DNA of 64,000 bases from Pedobacter chitinilyticus (GCF_003313385.1 NZ_QMHN01000002.1:1-64000); one strand, 5' to 3'. Counted from the stretch's first letter, positions 8,909 through 18,054 are shown. Translations and numbers: made by a program. Notes: generated by a model from the sequence alone, not told the origin.

Positions 8909-9409
8909 TTAAAAGGTTATTTGTTGAAGCTGGCGGGTATGTCGCTGAGTATGGTAAATCACAAAATGGATAATTTCCAACCGTGTCATGTATCCCCATA
9001 CAGGAACTTCAAAAGCTAAACAAGTCGGACTTAAATCGATATCGTTCACCAACTTTACAAGGGTATCGCCTACATTTTTTAACTGGGTTAACAAAGCATT
9101 TTGGTCATAAACCTCATCCGCAGGTTCAATAAAATCTGGCGAAGTCATCTTCAAATCGAAATTGAGAAATACGTCTTTGATGCTAGCAACCTGTCTATCG
9201 GGAGCTCCTTCTGTTGCTCGAGTTTCCCCTAACAATACGTCATCTATTCCAGTTCCTGCCAAAGCTAAATGTTGCGCTACTTGCGCAGGTGTCCAGCCGC
9301 CTTTTGCTGGCCTTTGGTTAAAGGTACTTTCATCAAAGCGTTTAATGGCCTTGTCCAGTTCCGAAAAAGTACTTTCTAAAGTACTTACAAGGGTTGTCTT
9401 ACTTTCCAT
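8909..9409 (-). CDS. DinB-fold protein (DUF664/DinB_2-like)
   Basis: A 166-aa four-helix DinB/YfiT-type protein. GGWTPAQVAQHLALA supplies the first metal histidine, and IIHFVIYHTQRHTRQ supplies the C-terminal histidine pair of the three-His metal site. The family includes nickel/zinc thiol-dependent S-transferases and uncharacterised stress proteins. Only 3 nt separate it from the second DinB gene. Confidence 0.88.
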   Translation of the reverse strand: MESKTTLVSTLESTFSELDKAIKRFDESTFNQRPAKGGWTPAQVAQHLALAGTGIDDVLLGETRATEGAPDRQVASIKDVFLNFDLKMTSPDFIEPADEVYDQNALLTQLKNVGDTLVKLVNDIDLSPTCLAFEVPVWGYMTRLEIIHFVIYHTQRHTRQLQQITF

Positions 9410-9412
9410 CGC

Positions 9413-9913
9413 TTACATGTATTTCATGGCATCGTAACCTAGCAACCTGCGCCACAATGCAATTTGACCAATGCAATTCGCTTCACGATAGGTGTTAAAA
9501 CTCACCATTTCAAACAAGGGGAAGCTCATTTGTTCCACTGGAAAATAAATCACTTTATCCAATTCCTCTTCACTCACATTCAAAAGTTTTTCTCTTAATA
9601 TCGGCGATATACGATCCCACTCTTCTTCGTAAGTTTTTAGCGAAGGATATTTTTCTCCTTCCTTAATTCCTTGATGATGCTTAAACAACTCATCGGCACT
9701 TTGCTGTAACGATAGTCCCATTAAATTGCCCAGTTCAAAACGTTCTTGCAGCAAACTTCCAGCAATCCATGCAATATGGTTGGCCTTTGTATCTAAACGT
9801 TTCAGCGCATCTTCATCCTTTATGCCATCCAATACGTTGTGGTAATAAGTAGTGTGCATATCGTACAGTACCAAAAACCCGTACATTCTGTTACTAATTG
9901 GTTTAATGTTCAT
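9413..9913 (-). CDS. Second DinB-fold protein with incomplete metal site
   Basis: A 166-aa DinB-like protein, first gene of the DinB pair. NHIAWIAGSL carries the N-terminal histidine, but where relatives have a histidine-rich helix before GQIALLRRLLG this protein reads REANCIGQIALWRRLLGY, so the last one or two metal histidines appear replaced by N and C. It may be a non-catalytic paralogue or bind metal differently. Divergent from the GlxA-type regulator 120 nt away. Confidence 0.8.
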   Translation of the reverse strand: MNIKPISNRMYGFLVLYDMHTTYYHNVLDGIKDEDALKRLDTKANHIAWIAGSLLQERFELGNLMGLSLQQSADELFKHHQGIKEGEKYPSLKTYEEEWDRISPILREKLLNVSEEELDKVIYFPVEQMSFPLFEMVSFNTYREANCIGQIALWRRLLGYDAMKYM

Positions 9914-10033
9914 AGCTTTAAATTTTATAACACTAAGTTACAGCGGTTTTGCCCAATCATAGCTTGCCATTGTCGTCAAAGTTCGGGGGCATTCGCGACA
10001 TTTTTAGTAATTTAGGTCTACCAAAATATAGAC

Positions 10034-11002
10034 ATGAAAAAAATAGGATTGCTCTTAAGCAGAGATTATAAGCTGTTGAGCGTAGCGGCAGTATTAGAAG
10101 TATTCGAAACCGTTAATAAATTTTCTGCCGCGAGTGAACAAGCAGTTCCTTTTGACATTTACCTCCTTGCTAGTGAAGAAACCATAGCGCAAACCAAAGA
10201 AGCTTTAGGTTATCAACTAACGGATTTAAAGGACGCCCCTTTGATGCAGATCATCTTAATCCCAGCCTTTACCTCCGATAATATGCAGGCCTCGCTAATG
10301 GCCAACCAAAAGTGTATCCCTCACCTTGTTGCACAATATCAGAAAGGAGCTTGCTTAGGCAGTTTTTGCACAGGTGCTTTTCTATTGGGAGCCAGTGGCC
10401 TTTTAAACGGCAAAATTGCCACTACTCATGTCGATGCCAGCGATGGCTTTGCCAATGCTTTCCCCGATGTAAAGCTTAAGGCAGATAAAACAGTTACGCA
10501 GGATGGTCGTTTATATACCAGCGGTGGTGCCACTTCTTCGTTCCATTTATTGCTCCACTTGATACATGAATACTGTGGTAGGGAAATGGCCATTCGTATT
10601 GCCAAGGTATTTGCCATTGATATGGACCGGGAAAATCAATCATACTTCAGCACCTTTCAGCCTTCCAAAGATCATACCGATGAATTGGTAGCCACAGCGC
10701 AGCGAAGGATTGAACAGAACTACCACGATGCCGCGACTATCGAAGAACTGATTAAGGATATCCCGACCAGTCGCAGAAACATTGTTCGCCGTTTTAAATT
10801 GATTACAGGCATTACCCCTATTGAGTATTTACAGCAAACTAGAATCGAGGCCGCTAAACAACTGTTAGAAAAAACCAGCCAGCAAATGAACGAAATCATT
10901 TATAGCTCTGGGTATAACGATGCAAAAGCATTTAGGAAAGTATTTAAGAAAAGTGTTGGAATGACCCCAACGCAATACAGGGAGAAATTTCAAGTAAGGT
11001 AA
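10034..11002 (+). CDS. GlxA-type AraC-family regulator with DJ-1/PfpI domain
   Basis: A 322-aa transcription factor. Residues about 1-185 form a DJ-1/PfpI amidase-like domain (IILIPAF near 75, GSFCTGAFLLGASGLLNG around the nucleophile-elbow position, ATTHV after it). Residues about 225-320 form the AraC double helix-turn-helix with ITPIEYLQQTRIEAAKQLLE and IIYSSGYNDAKAFRKVFKK. Divergent orientation to the two DinB and two VOC genes makes them its likely targets, which is inference. The inducer is unknown. Confidence 0.92.
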   Translation: MKKIGLLLSRDYKLLSVAAVLEVFETVNKFSAASEQAVPFDIYLLASEETIAQTKEALGYQLTDLKDAPLMQIILIPAFTSDNMQASLMANQKCIPHLVAQYQKGACLGSFCTGAFLLGASGLLNGKIATTHVDASDGFANAFPDVKLKADKTVTQDGRLYTSGGATSSFHLLLHLIHEYCGREMAIRIAKVFAIDMDRENQSYFSTFQPSKDHTDELVATAQRRIEQNYHDAATIEELIKDIPTSRRNIVRRFKLITGITPIEYLQQTRIEAAKQLLEKTSQQMNEIIYSSGYNDAKAFRKVFKKSVGMTPTQYREKFQVR

Positions 11003-11009
11003 TTAATCT

Positions 11010-11170
11010 GTCATTCCTGGTAAATCTCACACGCTGCTAAAACCTATTTGAGGGAATGACATAAGAAAACTCCCCTCTTTAAGAGGGGTGCCCAACGGGC
11101 GGGGTGTTTCAATCGTTAGATCTCTCTCCCGAAAGTTCGGGATCGAGATGACGACCCGTCATTCAGAAAG
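11010..11170. repeat. Cluster of small palindromic repeats
   Basis: Between the regulator and the DUF2931 gene lie GTCATTCC...GGGAATGAC (11011-11060), a two-hairpin unit CCCCTC/GAGGGG (11072-11088) plus GCCC-aac-GGGC (11090-11100) closed by AAAC/GTTT, and ATCTC...CCCGAA/TTCGGG...GAGAT (about 11120-11149). The middle unit is a short relative of the cloverleaf elements at 538, 18283 and 21913. They probably also end the convergent transcripts here. Confidence 0.6.
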
Positions 11171-11212
11171 AGGATACCACACTAAAAAACCAACAATTCA
11201 ACAATCAAACAT

Positions 11213-11974
11213 TTACTCTTTAATCCGCTTCTTCTCAGCTTCCCAATAATCTTTATTCAATTCAATATAGTGCGTAGGGCTATCAATATACTTTGCATTA
11301 CGGTCAACCCCACGATCAATCAAATCCTTCAAAGTATCGGGAATAAACCTGAACATCTTATCGTAATACTCCTGCTTACTCAAAGGCTTCGCATAGTACA
11401 AATCCTCTGCTTTAGGTTCACGAGCCTTCAATTGCGTTTTCAACAATAACTTCTCCAAATACACCCCCCTTAGCCAAACCATCAAATTCCCATCATTAGC
11501 AATTCCCACTACAAAATGTAAACCCTTCTTTTCTTCACCCCCAAGGTTGGTAGACATTACCAACAGTTGATTCTTTTCTTTAGCTTCTTTAAAGGTATCC
11601 TCAATCAATTGCTGAGGTAAATCCAAGGTATCCCTGTAAAACTTCTTATCCCTATACGAAACATACTGCAATACCAATTGCTTAGGAAAACGCAGGGGAT
11701 CTGACACCCGCGGAGAATAATATTCATTTCCCCAATGACTATTAAAATTATTCACTTCTTCCCTGGTGTAAGAAAATCCCTCTCCATATTCATCCCCTAC
11801 TGGATATAAGAAATAAATGTCGCGGATATAGATAGGAAAGGTATAAGGCGCATTTACACTGGCAAAAAAATAGTGTCTGTCCCAAGGCTTAAATCGCCAT
11901 ATTTTCCAAAGGCTAGCCAATACCAACGCCACCGCCATACCGATATATATTTTATTAACGAGGTTGAACTTCAT
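11213..11974 (-). CDS. DUF2931 family membrane-anchored protein
   Basis: A 253-aa protein with an N-terminal membrane helix or signal anchor (about 7-24) followed by a DUF2931-like domain: DRHYFFASVNAPYTFPIYI, then SHWGN, PKQLVLQYVSYRDKKFY with the usual FPxxLxLxWxS-like beta strand, and a late GIANDGNLMVWLRG strand. Function of the family is unknown. The small membrane-protein gene lies 9 nt upstream and is likely co-transcribed. Confidence 0.8.
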   Translation of the reverse strand: MKFNLVNKIYIGMAVALVLASLWKIWRFKPWDRHYFFASVNAPYTFPIYIRDIYFLYPVGDEYGEGFSYTREEVNNFNSHWGNEYYSPRVSDPLRFPKQLVLQYVSYRDKKFYRDTLDLPQQLIEDTFKEAKEKNQLLVMSTNLGGEEKKGLHFVVGIANDGNLMVWLRGVYLEKLLLKTQLKAREPKAEDLYYAKPLSKQEYYDKMFRFIPDTLKDLIDRGVDRNAKYIDSPTHYIELNKDYWEAEKKRIKE

Positions 11975-11983
11975 AAAACAGTA

Positions 11984-12283
11984 TTAATGTTGAAAGGCTT
12001 TGCCCAATTGCGCTGCGTACCAAATTAGGCCCATAAAGATTAAGAAAATCACCAAAGCAATGCCGAAGATCCATTTGCCCGCTCGATAAGCTTTTCCATG
12101 ATAACTGAAAGCATACAAACCCATCAATACCACAAAAGCGAAGCTTATGAAAATAATCGACTCGAATTGCTCATTTTCAGAGTTGGGCGTGATATTCAGG
12201 AAAATTAGTAACAACAGTAAGTTAACGCCAATCATGATGACCGACAAACTACTGTTCTTTTGCTTAAGTGTCTCTTTCTCCAT
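11984..12283 (-). CDS. Small three-helix membrane protein
   Basis: About 99 aa from the preferred start MEKETLKQKNSS at 12283; an in-frame upstream ATG at 12343 would add 20 unconvincing residues. Three hydrophobic helices are visible (VIMIGVNLLLLLIFLNI, IIFISFAFVVLMGLYAF, WIFGIALVIFLIFMGLIWY). No family recognised. It sits directly ahead of the DUF2931 gene. Confidence 0.65.
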   Translation of the reverse strand: MEKETLKQKNSSLSVIMIGVNLLLLLIFLNITPNSENEQFESIIFISFAFVVLMGLYAFSYHGKAYRAGKWIFGIALVIFLIFMGLIWYAAQLGKAFQH

Positions 12284-12376
12284 AAAATTCTCTCTGTGAT
12301 AACTAGTAACCATACAAATATAAAATTGCTTTGTTCGCTTCAAAGAGATTATTTTAGCAGCTATAATTGATCAATC

Positions 12377-13210
12377 GTGAAAAAACAACTTATTCTTTGC
12401 TATTGCCTACTGATTGCACTGCCACTTTATGCGCAAAAATCGGAAACTAAAACACTACCATTCGACAGTGCTGCATTTGCATTGAGCAGGAAACAGCTTA
12501 ACTCGCTTGATGCAAAACCATTTGAGAAATTAACATACAACACCGCAGGAGTAGTGCTACCCTATCGGTTATTAGCTCCCAAGGAAATCAAAAGCAGTGC
12601 AAAATACCCATTGATTATCGCACTACATAATTCATCAAGATTGGGCAATGACAACGAAAATCAATTAGAACCGTTAACCAGAACTTGGCTAGCAGCAGCA
12701 ATGAGGACAAAGTTTCCAGCTTTTGTATTGGCTCCTCAATTTGAAACCCGACCAACGCAATATGCCTTCAACGATGCCTACCAAGTAACGACAGCTACGC
12801 CTCAAAAAAACCTGCAAGCCTTACTTCAATTGATTATAGAAATGTCCAAGAATCCGCAAATAGACACCAAAAGGATTTACCTGATTGGCTATTCTATGGG
12901 CGGATCAACTGTGCAGCATTTATGGAGTCAACAACCAACATTGTTTGCCGCTGCTATTGCCGTAGCGGGAGTACCCGATTTTTCTAATTTAGCCAGCATT
13001 AAAAACAAGCCCATTTGGTTGATCCACGGCAAGCAAGATGACGAAAATCCTTTTTCAGGTAGCCAGAAACTTTTTGAACTATTAAAGGGAAATACCAAAG
13101 CCCGTTTTACCATTTACGAAAACTTGAATCACAACAATATCAACTACCCCTTATTAGCCACAGATGAACTGGCCAAATGGTTATTCAAATGGAAACTTAC
13201 TAAACACTAA
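12377..13210 (+). CDS. Secreted alpha/beta hydrolase (esterase or peptidase-like)
   Basis: A 277-aa protein with signal peptide (1-19, LPLYAQ). The alpha/beta-hydrolase core shows PLIIALHNSS as the oxyanion strand, nucleophile S173 in GYSMGG, acid in HGKQDDENPF and a histidine in NLNHNN near 252. It resembles PHB depolymerase/polysaccharide-esterase type carboxylesterases of Bacteroidota. Substrate unknown; likely periplasmic. Its start is close to that of the divergent small membrane-protein gene. Confidence 0.85.
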   Translation: MKKQLILCYCLLIALPLYAQKSETKTLPFDSAAFALSRKQLNSLDAKPFEKLTYNTAGVVLPYRLLAPKEIKSSAKYPLIIALHNSSRLGNDNENQLEPLTRTWLAAAMRTKFPAFVLAPQFETRPTQYAFNDAYQVTTATPQKNLQALLQLIIEMSKNPQIDTKRIYLIGYSMGGSTVQHLWSQQPTLFAAAIAVAGVPDFSNLASIKNKPIWLIHGKQDDENPFSGSQKLFELLKGNTKARFTIYENLNHNNINYPLLATDELAKWLFKWKLTKH

Positions 13211-13227
13211 CCACTAGCTACTAATCA

Positions 13228-13791
13228 CTATTTCAACGTTTCTTTAACCTCACCACATTCCAACATACTTTCGCCGTAATACGGGTTTTTGATTTCTTTT
13301 TGGTTGCTCAACCAAGATGCGCCTTTGTCATTTAAAGCCATCGGGCAATATTCCACATACACTTCGCCAGATTGTAAGCCTACCGCTTTTACTTTCGCCA
13401 GCATTTCATTGCTTAGATCAGAAAACAAGATCCTTTGTGCTTCAATGTTAGCCGCAGCGGTAATTTTTGCCGCCAAGCTAGCCAACTTGCCACCATTGCT
13501 AATGGCCTTTGCACCAAGCTCAACCGCCATTCCTGCTTCTTTAGCTCCTGCCATATCCGAATTTACCAAAGCTTTGCTCAGCAATAAATATTGCTGATAA
13601 ACCAAGTTCAATTGATCGTCTTTTAAACTTACTTCATTAGCACTAGGCTGCGCAACATTTTTTTGCTGAACCTCCTGTTGTACGCCATGTTGATGTTGGT
13701 GTCCATTTTTCTTTTCAGAAGTTGTATTACATGCAGCTAATAACATTACTGCTGCTGTTAAACCTATTATTACTTTCATATTTTTAATCAT
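13228..13791 (-). CDS. DUF3347 copper-associated lipoprotein
   Basis: A 187-aa lipoprotein: signal with lipobox LLAAC (Cys about 21), then a histidine-rich linker (GHQHQHG) and a DUF3347 domain with VYQQYLLLSKALVNSD, YVEYCPMAL, and the ending IKNPYYGESMLECGEV. In characterised contexts DUF3347 occurs beside or fused to CusB-type adaptors and is thought to bind copper through C, M and H residues. Last gene of the metal-export cluster. Confidence 0.88.
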   Translation of the reverse strand: MIKNMKVIIGLTAAVMLLAACNTTSEKKNGHQHQHGVQQEVQQKNVAQPSANEVSLKDDQLNLVYQQYLLLSKALVNSDMAGAKEAGMAVELGAKAISNGGKLASLAAKITAAANIEAQRILFSDLSNEMLAKVKAVGLQSGEVYVEYCPMALNDKGASWLSNQKEIKNPYYGESMLECGEVKETLK

Positions 13792-13818
13792 TGTTTTTTA
13801 TTTGATAAATCCTTTAGG

Positions 13819-13878
13819 GACTGCTTCGTTCCTCGCAGTGACGACCCCATTTACGTCATTGCGAGGAACGAAGCAATC
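13819..13878. repeat. Long palindromic dispersed repeat
   Basis: Two 25-nt arms (13819-13843 and 13854-13878) are reverse complements with two mismatches around a 10-nt loop. The arm contains GCGAGGAACGAAGCAATC, a motif widely scattered in intergenic DNA of many bacteria. The remainder of the 380-nt gap (13792-14173) holds further hairpins at 14043-14110. Confidence 0.75.
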
Positions 13879-14042
13879 TCTGTGATAAAAGTGATTGGGA
13901 GCGAATTTTAAACAATTTCTAAAAGTTCAGCACCGATCGTCAACCCTTAATTCTGCCGCTGTTAGCATCCTAGCGCTAGCCCGTTAAACCCAACGTTCTC
14001 CGTCAAACCCGACCTTGGCTGGTGCGGTCAGCAACCATTGGC

Positions 14043-14110
14043 AAAACCACCAACTCTCCAATGCCAGATGCAGTCGGTGGTTTTTGGTCCTTTTTTCCAT
14101 AAAAAAGGAC
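14043..14110. repeat. Nested hairpins between metal-cluster genes
   Basis: AAACCACC...GGTGGTTT (14044-14093) brackets a loop, and GTCCTTTTTT (14087-14096) pairs with AAAAAAGGAC (14101-14110). On either strand the second hairpin could stall transcription between the adaptor and DUF3347 genes. Confidence 0.5.
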
Positions 14111-14173
14111 TAGGACACGCTGGCTATTGAGGCGTAATTAAACCCGTTAAGCCAATGCCAGTTACCAACACAA

Positions 14174-15409
14174 CTATCCCAAAGGATGCTTCCCCCTTTT
14201 TAACACATACTCACTATACAACAAATAGGCACCAGTAACCACCACTTCTTCACCTGCACTAAGCCCCGAAGCAATCACTACGCTATTTTCATTGGCCGCT
14301 CCTGTAGTTACTGCTTTAGGCTCAAAACTATCCTTACCAGTTTTGATCCATACATGTTCGCCCTTTCCATCCCTAATCACGGCATCAATAGGCAAAGTCA
14401 GCCCCTTGCTCGAGCTTTCTCCATCCAACAATACTTTCACCTGCAAACCAGGTTGCCATTGTCCCTTTACATTGGGAATGCTACCTCTCATTTGAGTGAG
14501 CTGTGTTCCTACCTGTAAAGACGGATTAATAAAATCAACGGTCATCCATTGCGCCTGATCTTCCCAACCGTTCACAATCACTTTAAGTTTCTGACCGCTT
14601 TTAATCAACTTTGCTTCATTCGGATAAAGATCAGCCTCTACCCATAATTGATGGTAGCCCTCCAAACGCATCAAGGGACTGCCTTCAGAAACGTATTGTC
14701 CTTGGGTAACACTTAACTCGGCTACTACACCGCTTTGCGTAGCATAAACCGTTACATAAGGACTTTTCTGCTTGGTTTTACTCAAGCTCTGCACCTGTGC
14801 TTCCGTTTGTCCGTACAACAATAACTTTTGCTTGGCCGAGGCTACCAATTGTTGCTCCAATTTATCACCTGCAAACTGTTGCTGTTGTGCCAAAGCCATT
14901 AAATACTCTTGTTGTAAAGTAGCCAACTGTTCAGAGTAAAGCTTAAACAAAGCCTGTCCCTTAGCAATAGTTACACCCGTTTCTCTCATATAAAGCTGCT
15001 CTATCCTTCCCGCAATGCGGGCCGAAATATAATTGCTTTGTTGTGGGTCAACCACTAGTTTTCCATTCAACACCGTCTGGTTATTCACCTGTCCAGCATC
15101 GCCCAACTTCAAAGTGCCAATATTGGCCAGCAATTGCCTTTGAGCATCCACTTTCACGCTTTTATCATTGCTGTTTTTTTCAAATGGCACCAAGTCCATT
15201 CCGCAAATAGGGCAAGTACCCATTTCGTGCTTAACAACTTGAGGGTGCATCGGGCAAGTAAAAGTTTGAGATGGCTTCTCGGCCTCTTTAGCCCCACTTT
15301 TCGCATGCGCCTCATGCCCTTTCTCCGTTTCATTACCACTGCCCTTACAGCCCAGCAACACCCACGACATCAACAGGGCTATCAATAAGTTGATTGTAAT
15401 TCTCATCAC
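14174..15409 (-). CDS. RND efflux periplasmic adaptor with heavy-metal-binding domain (CusB-like)
   Basis: A 411-aa lipoprotein (lipobox SWVLLGC, Cys about 21). Near residue 50-77 is a heavy-metal-binding domain, TCPMHPQV...GTCPICGMDLVP, with two CPxH/CPxC metal motifs. Then comes the membrane-fusion protein body: lipoyl halves around ISARIAGRIEQLY and VYATQSGVVAEL, an alpha-hairpin rich in Q, and beta-barrel and proximal domains. It would bridge the inner-membrane pump to the outer-membrane channel and pass metal. Four nucleotides separate it from the second adaptor, so two adaptors are made from one transcript. Confidence 0.9.
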   Translation of the reverse strand: MMRITINLLIALLMSWVLLGCKGSGNETEKGHEAHAKSGAKEAEKPSQTFTCPMHPQVVKHEMGTCPICGMDLVPFEKNSNDKSVKVDAQRQLLANIGTLKLGDAGQVNNQTVLNGKLVVDPQQSNYISARIAGRIEQLYMRETGVTIAKGQALFKLYSEQLATLQQEYLMALAQQQQFAGDKLEQQLVASAKQKLLLYGQTEAQVQSLSKTKQKSPYVTVYATQSGVVAELSVTQGQYVSEGSPLMRLEGYHQLWVEADLYPNEAKLIKSGQKLKVIVNGWEDQAQWMTVDFINPSLQVGTQLTQMRGSIPNVKGQWQPGLQVKVLLDGESSSKGLTLPIDAVIRDGKGEHVWIKTGKDSFEPKAVTTGAANENSVVIASGLSAGEEVVVTGAYLLYSEYVLKRGKHPLG

Positions 15410-15413
15410 GCTA

Positions 15414-16625
15414 TTATTTTGATTTCACAAAACTTTCACTATCCACTAAATAAGCAGCATTTTTAGCCAACTGCCAATCAGCCACATCACTTTTAACCTG
15501 TACCATGCCATTCATCCGCAATCCAGTTTGAACATTTTGGGCCACCATTACAGCACCCTCCTTTTTAAACACAATACTTTTGTTGCCCATGGTTAACACT
15601 GCAGATGCTGGCAGCCAATAACTACGTGGCACCAATACAGGAATTTTAGCCGTCAATATTTCGCCTGCCTTAAAACCTGGCTCATTAAGGTAAACCCTAG
15701 CTAAGGTGAAGTTCTCTCCAGCTTTAATGGTCGGTTGGATCATGCCAATTGCAGCCGTTTGAAAGGTACCTGCCTTATCTACTGTTTTAAAGAAAGCCAG
15801 CTTAGTGCCTTTAGCTACAAAGGATGCCAAATCAGGCTTCAACATAAATTCAGCAAGCAATTGGTTACTTTTATAAATGGTAAACAACGCTTCCCCTGCA
15901 CTTACATATTGTCCTTCTCGCAACAGTACTGGTGTACTTTCAACCTTTGCTGGCGCAGGCGCAGCACTTGCGCTACTACTGCCACCGCTCATTCCAGACA
16001 TACCATCACCTCCACCGCTACTACTTGGAGCCATCGAGGCACTTGCTGCAGCAGGTCCTGTACTTGTTGCCGACTTTTCTAAAATAAAACCATCGGCAGG
16101 GCTATATACTGGAATACGATAATTGACTTTCTTACTGCGTAAAACCGCTTGAACACTTTGTGCACTCATTCCCAACAACATCAAACGTTGTTTTGCTCGC
16201 TCCAAAAGTGCTTGGTCGCCCTCACTCTGCGAAAGGTAGATCAGTTCCTGTTGTGCCGCCGCTAAATCTGGGGCATAAATCTCAAAAAGCAATTGTCCTT
16301 TTCTAACGGGCTGATAATTGTATTTGATCCACAGTTTTTCCAAACGACCCGCAATTCTACTCGCCACACTGGTCTCACTACGCAAATCGTAATTCACAAT
16401 CCCCTGCACTTCAGCCATCAAGATTTTGGTTTCGTGACTAGCCTTTACCAAAGTTGTTTTACCCACCACTAATTCATTGGAAGGTTTAACCAAAGCCTTT
16501 AGCGTACTATCAACGGTAATCTTTCCCAAATCATGATGTGCCTTTTGAGGCTTGCTTTTACAAGAAGTGATCAATAGCGTCACGGTCGCCAATAACATCA
16601 GCATTCTAGCGCTAACTTTCGTCAT
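15414..16625 (-). CDS. RND efflux periplasmic adaptor (second)
   Basis: A membrane-fusion lipoprotein with lipobox LLITSC. I place the start at 16625 (MTKVSARMLML) or 16604; the longer reading to 16781 translates a dispersed repeat (16620-16700) and is not credible. Domains: lipoyl half at VASRIAGRLEKLW, alpha-hairpin QQELIYLSQSE, second lipoyl half at RIPVYSPADGFIL, a Ser/Gly/Met-rich insertion (MAPSSSGGGDGMSGMSGG) that could hold metal, then barrel domains. Unlike its neighbour it has no CPMH domain. It probably works with it as a paired adaptor for the split CusA-like pump. Confidence 0.85.
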   Translation of the reverse strand: MTKVSARMLMLLATVTLLITSCKSKPQKAHHDLGKITVDSTLKALVKPSNELVVGKTTLVKASHETKILMAEVQGIVNYDLRSETSVASRIAGRLEKLWIKYNYQPVRKGQLLFEIYAPDLAAAQQELIYLSQSEGDQALLERAKQRLMLLGMSAQSVQAVLRSKKVNYRIPVYSPADGFILEKSATSTGPAAASASMAPSSSGGGDGMSGMSGGSSSASAAPAPAKVESTPVLLREGQYVSAGEALFTIYKSNQLLAEFMLKPDLASFVAKGTKLAFFKTVDKAGTFQTAAIGMIQPTIKAGENFTLARVYLNEPGFKAGEILTAKIPVLVPRSYWLPASAVLTMGNKSIVFKKEGAVMVAQNVQTGLRMNGMVQVKSDVADWQLAKNAAYLVDSESFVKSK

Positions 16626-16700
16626 TCCGAGCGTAACTTGTACCGCTACTTCGGTAGCCGAGAACCATGAAGTGCTCAGCGAAGCTAAATCTTTGGACTT
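16620..16700. repeat. Dispersed repeat inside a spurious ORF extension, copy 1
   Basis: CGTCATTCCGAGCG, a short variable part, then GAGAACCATGAAGTGCTCAG and CTAAATCTTTGGAC. The same order appears at 18049-18108 without the 20-nt variable part (TTGTACCGCTACTTCGGTAG). Both copies lie just upstream of exported-protein genes on the minus strand and prolong their reading frames. Confidence 0.7.
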
Positions 16701-16749
16701 TAACAACCTCTGATTTCCGTCTCCAATCAAAATAATGCGGGTCAATAGC

Positions 16750-18054
16750 TTACTTATACAATTCCTTTTCATAATCCGCAATCATTAAGTAAAGTTTCAA
16801 TTTTTCATCTAGCACGTTGCTCTGCATCATGTTAAGGGCTTCCCAAGCTGCAATCACCTCAGGAAGCTCCATTTTATTTTCACGGTACGACAACACACTT
16901 ACATCTAAGGTTTTCTGCAGGGTTGGAATAATCTTTTTCTCCATCGCAGTAATTTGCTGTTGCATGGTTTTAATTTGGTACTGCATCCCATAAAGCATGC
17001 CCTGCGTTTCTTGTAACATGGCTGCCTTTTCCATTTGCATGGCTTCTACTTCATATTGCATGCCCTTCACTTCCGATTTGTACATCTTAGAAGACCACGG
17101 CACAATAGGAATACTCACCATTCCCATCACACTAAAAGCTTTGGGCATTCCCGAGCCTAAAGGCGACATATGGTCAAAGCGTAACCTAAAATCTGGCTTG
17201 CTTTGCTTTTTCATCGAAGCAATATTCAGCTGCATCGATTGGATATTATAGTCCATCTTTTGAATATCCTTTCTGGCCATCGCCAAACTTGCGGTATCTA
17301 AATTGGAAGCGGCTACAAATTGCGGTTCATAAGTAATATCTATAACAAAATCTGTATTTCCTGGTCTGTTCATTAGGCTATTTAACCAAGCTTTGGCCTT
17401 GCCAATTTCGCCCAACTGCATACGCTTCATATTTTCCGTTTCCTCCAGTTTTGCGGTAGTTTGGTAAACGCTGCCCAATTTCGATTGATTGAAAGGATAC
17501 CTGATCTCCTCAATCTTCTTCATGGTCTGCATAATTTGCGTACTCTTATCCAGTACCGCTATTTTTTGCTGTGCCACCAACCAAGCGTAGTACAACTTTT
17601 TGGCCTGTGCTTTAAAATCATTTAAGGTAACATCCCTAGTGGCACGCTCTACCTTTGCTTTCGACTCAATGTATTTCTTTTGCGCATTTTGCTTGGCAAA
17701 GTTGGGAATGTCTTGCTCCAATTGCAGCATCAAAGAACCTTTATCCCTACCATCCATAATCATTTGTCCAGGATAAGGCGTCATAAACGTCCCTACCCCA
17801 ACCATGGGTGCCATCCAAGCCGTAGCTGCTTTGGCATTGTATTGATAAGCCTCTGCTTTTAACCCGTACGATTTTAGCAATAAATTATTAGCATCAATGC
17901 GTTGTAAAACACTATCTAAAGGCAATACTGGCACTTTCTGCGCTTGTGCAAATGCTGGAAATAATAACAACAAGACTATTAACACCATGCCTACAAAGCG
18001 GAAAGTATTGTTCTGCAATTCCCCCCCTTGCACTAAACGCTCCTTACCCGTCAT
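16750..18054 (-). CDS. TolC-like outer-membrane efflux protein (CusC-type)
   Basis: About 434 aa from the preferred start at 18054 (MTGKERLVQ) or about 412 aa from 17988 (MVLIVLLLLFPAFAQAQ), which begins with the signal peptide. The first 100 residues of the longest frame translate intergenic repeats. The mature part has the two TolC repeats rich in long helices and A/Q/K heptads, for example DFKAQAKKLYYAWLVAQQKI and QETQGMLYGMQYQIKTMQQQI. It forms the outer-membrane channel of the metal export complex. Methionine-rich segments (SPLGSGMPKAFSVMGM, MYGMQ) would suit Cu/Ag. Confidence 0.85.
   Translation of the reverse strand: MTGKERLVQGGELQNNTFRFVGMVLIVLLLLFPAFAQAQKVPVLPLDSVLQRIDANNLLLKSYGLKAEAYQYNAKAATAWMAPMVGVGTFMTPYPGQMIMDGRDKGSLMLQLEQDIPNFAKQNAQKKYIESKAKVERATRDVTLNDFKAQAKKLYYAWLVAQQKIAVLDKSTQIMQTMKKIEEIRYPFNQSKLGSVYQTTAKLEETENMKRMQLGEIGKAKAWLNSLMNRPGNTDFVIDITYEPQFVAASNLDTASLAMARKDIQKMDYNIQSMQLNIASMKKQSKPDFRLRFDHMSPLGSGMPKAFSVMGMVSIPIVPWSSKMYKSEVKGMQYEVEAMQMEKAAMLQETQGMLYGMQYQIKTMQQQITAMEKKIIPTLQKTLDVSVLSYRENKMELPEVIAAWEALNMMQSNVLDEKLKLYLMIADYEKELYK

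Noticed and set aside
16626..16781. N-terminal extension of the adaptor gene
   Set aside because: It translates a dispersed repeat shared with 18049-18108 and precedes a clear lipoprotein signal peptide.
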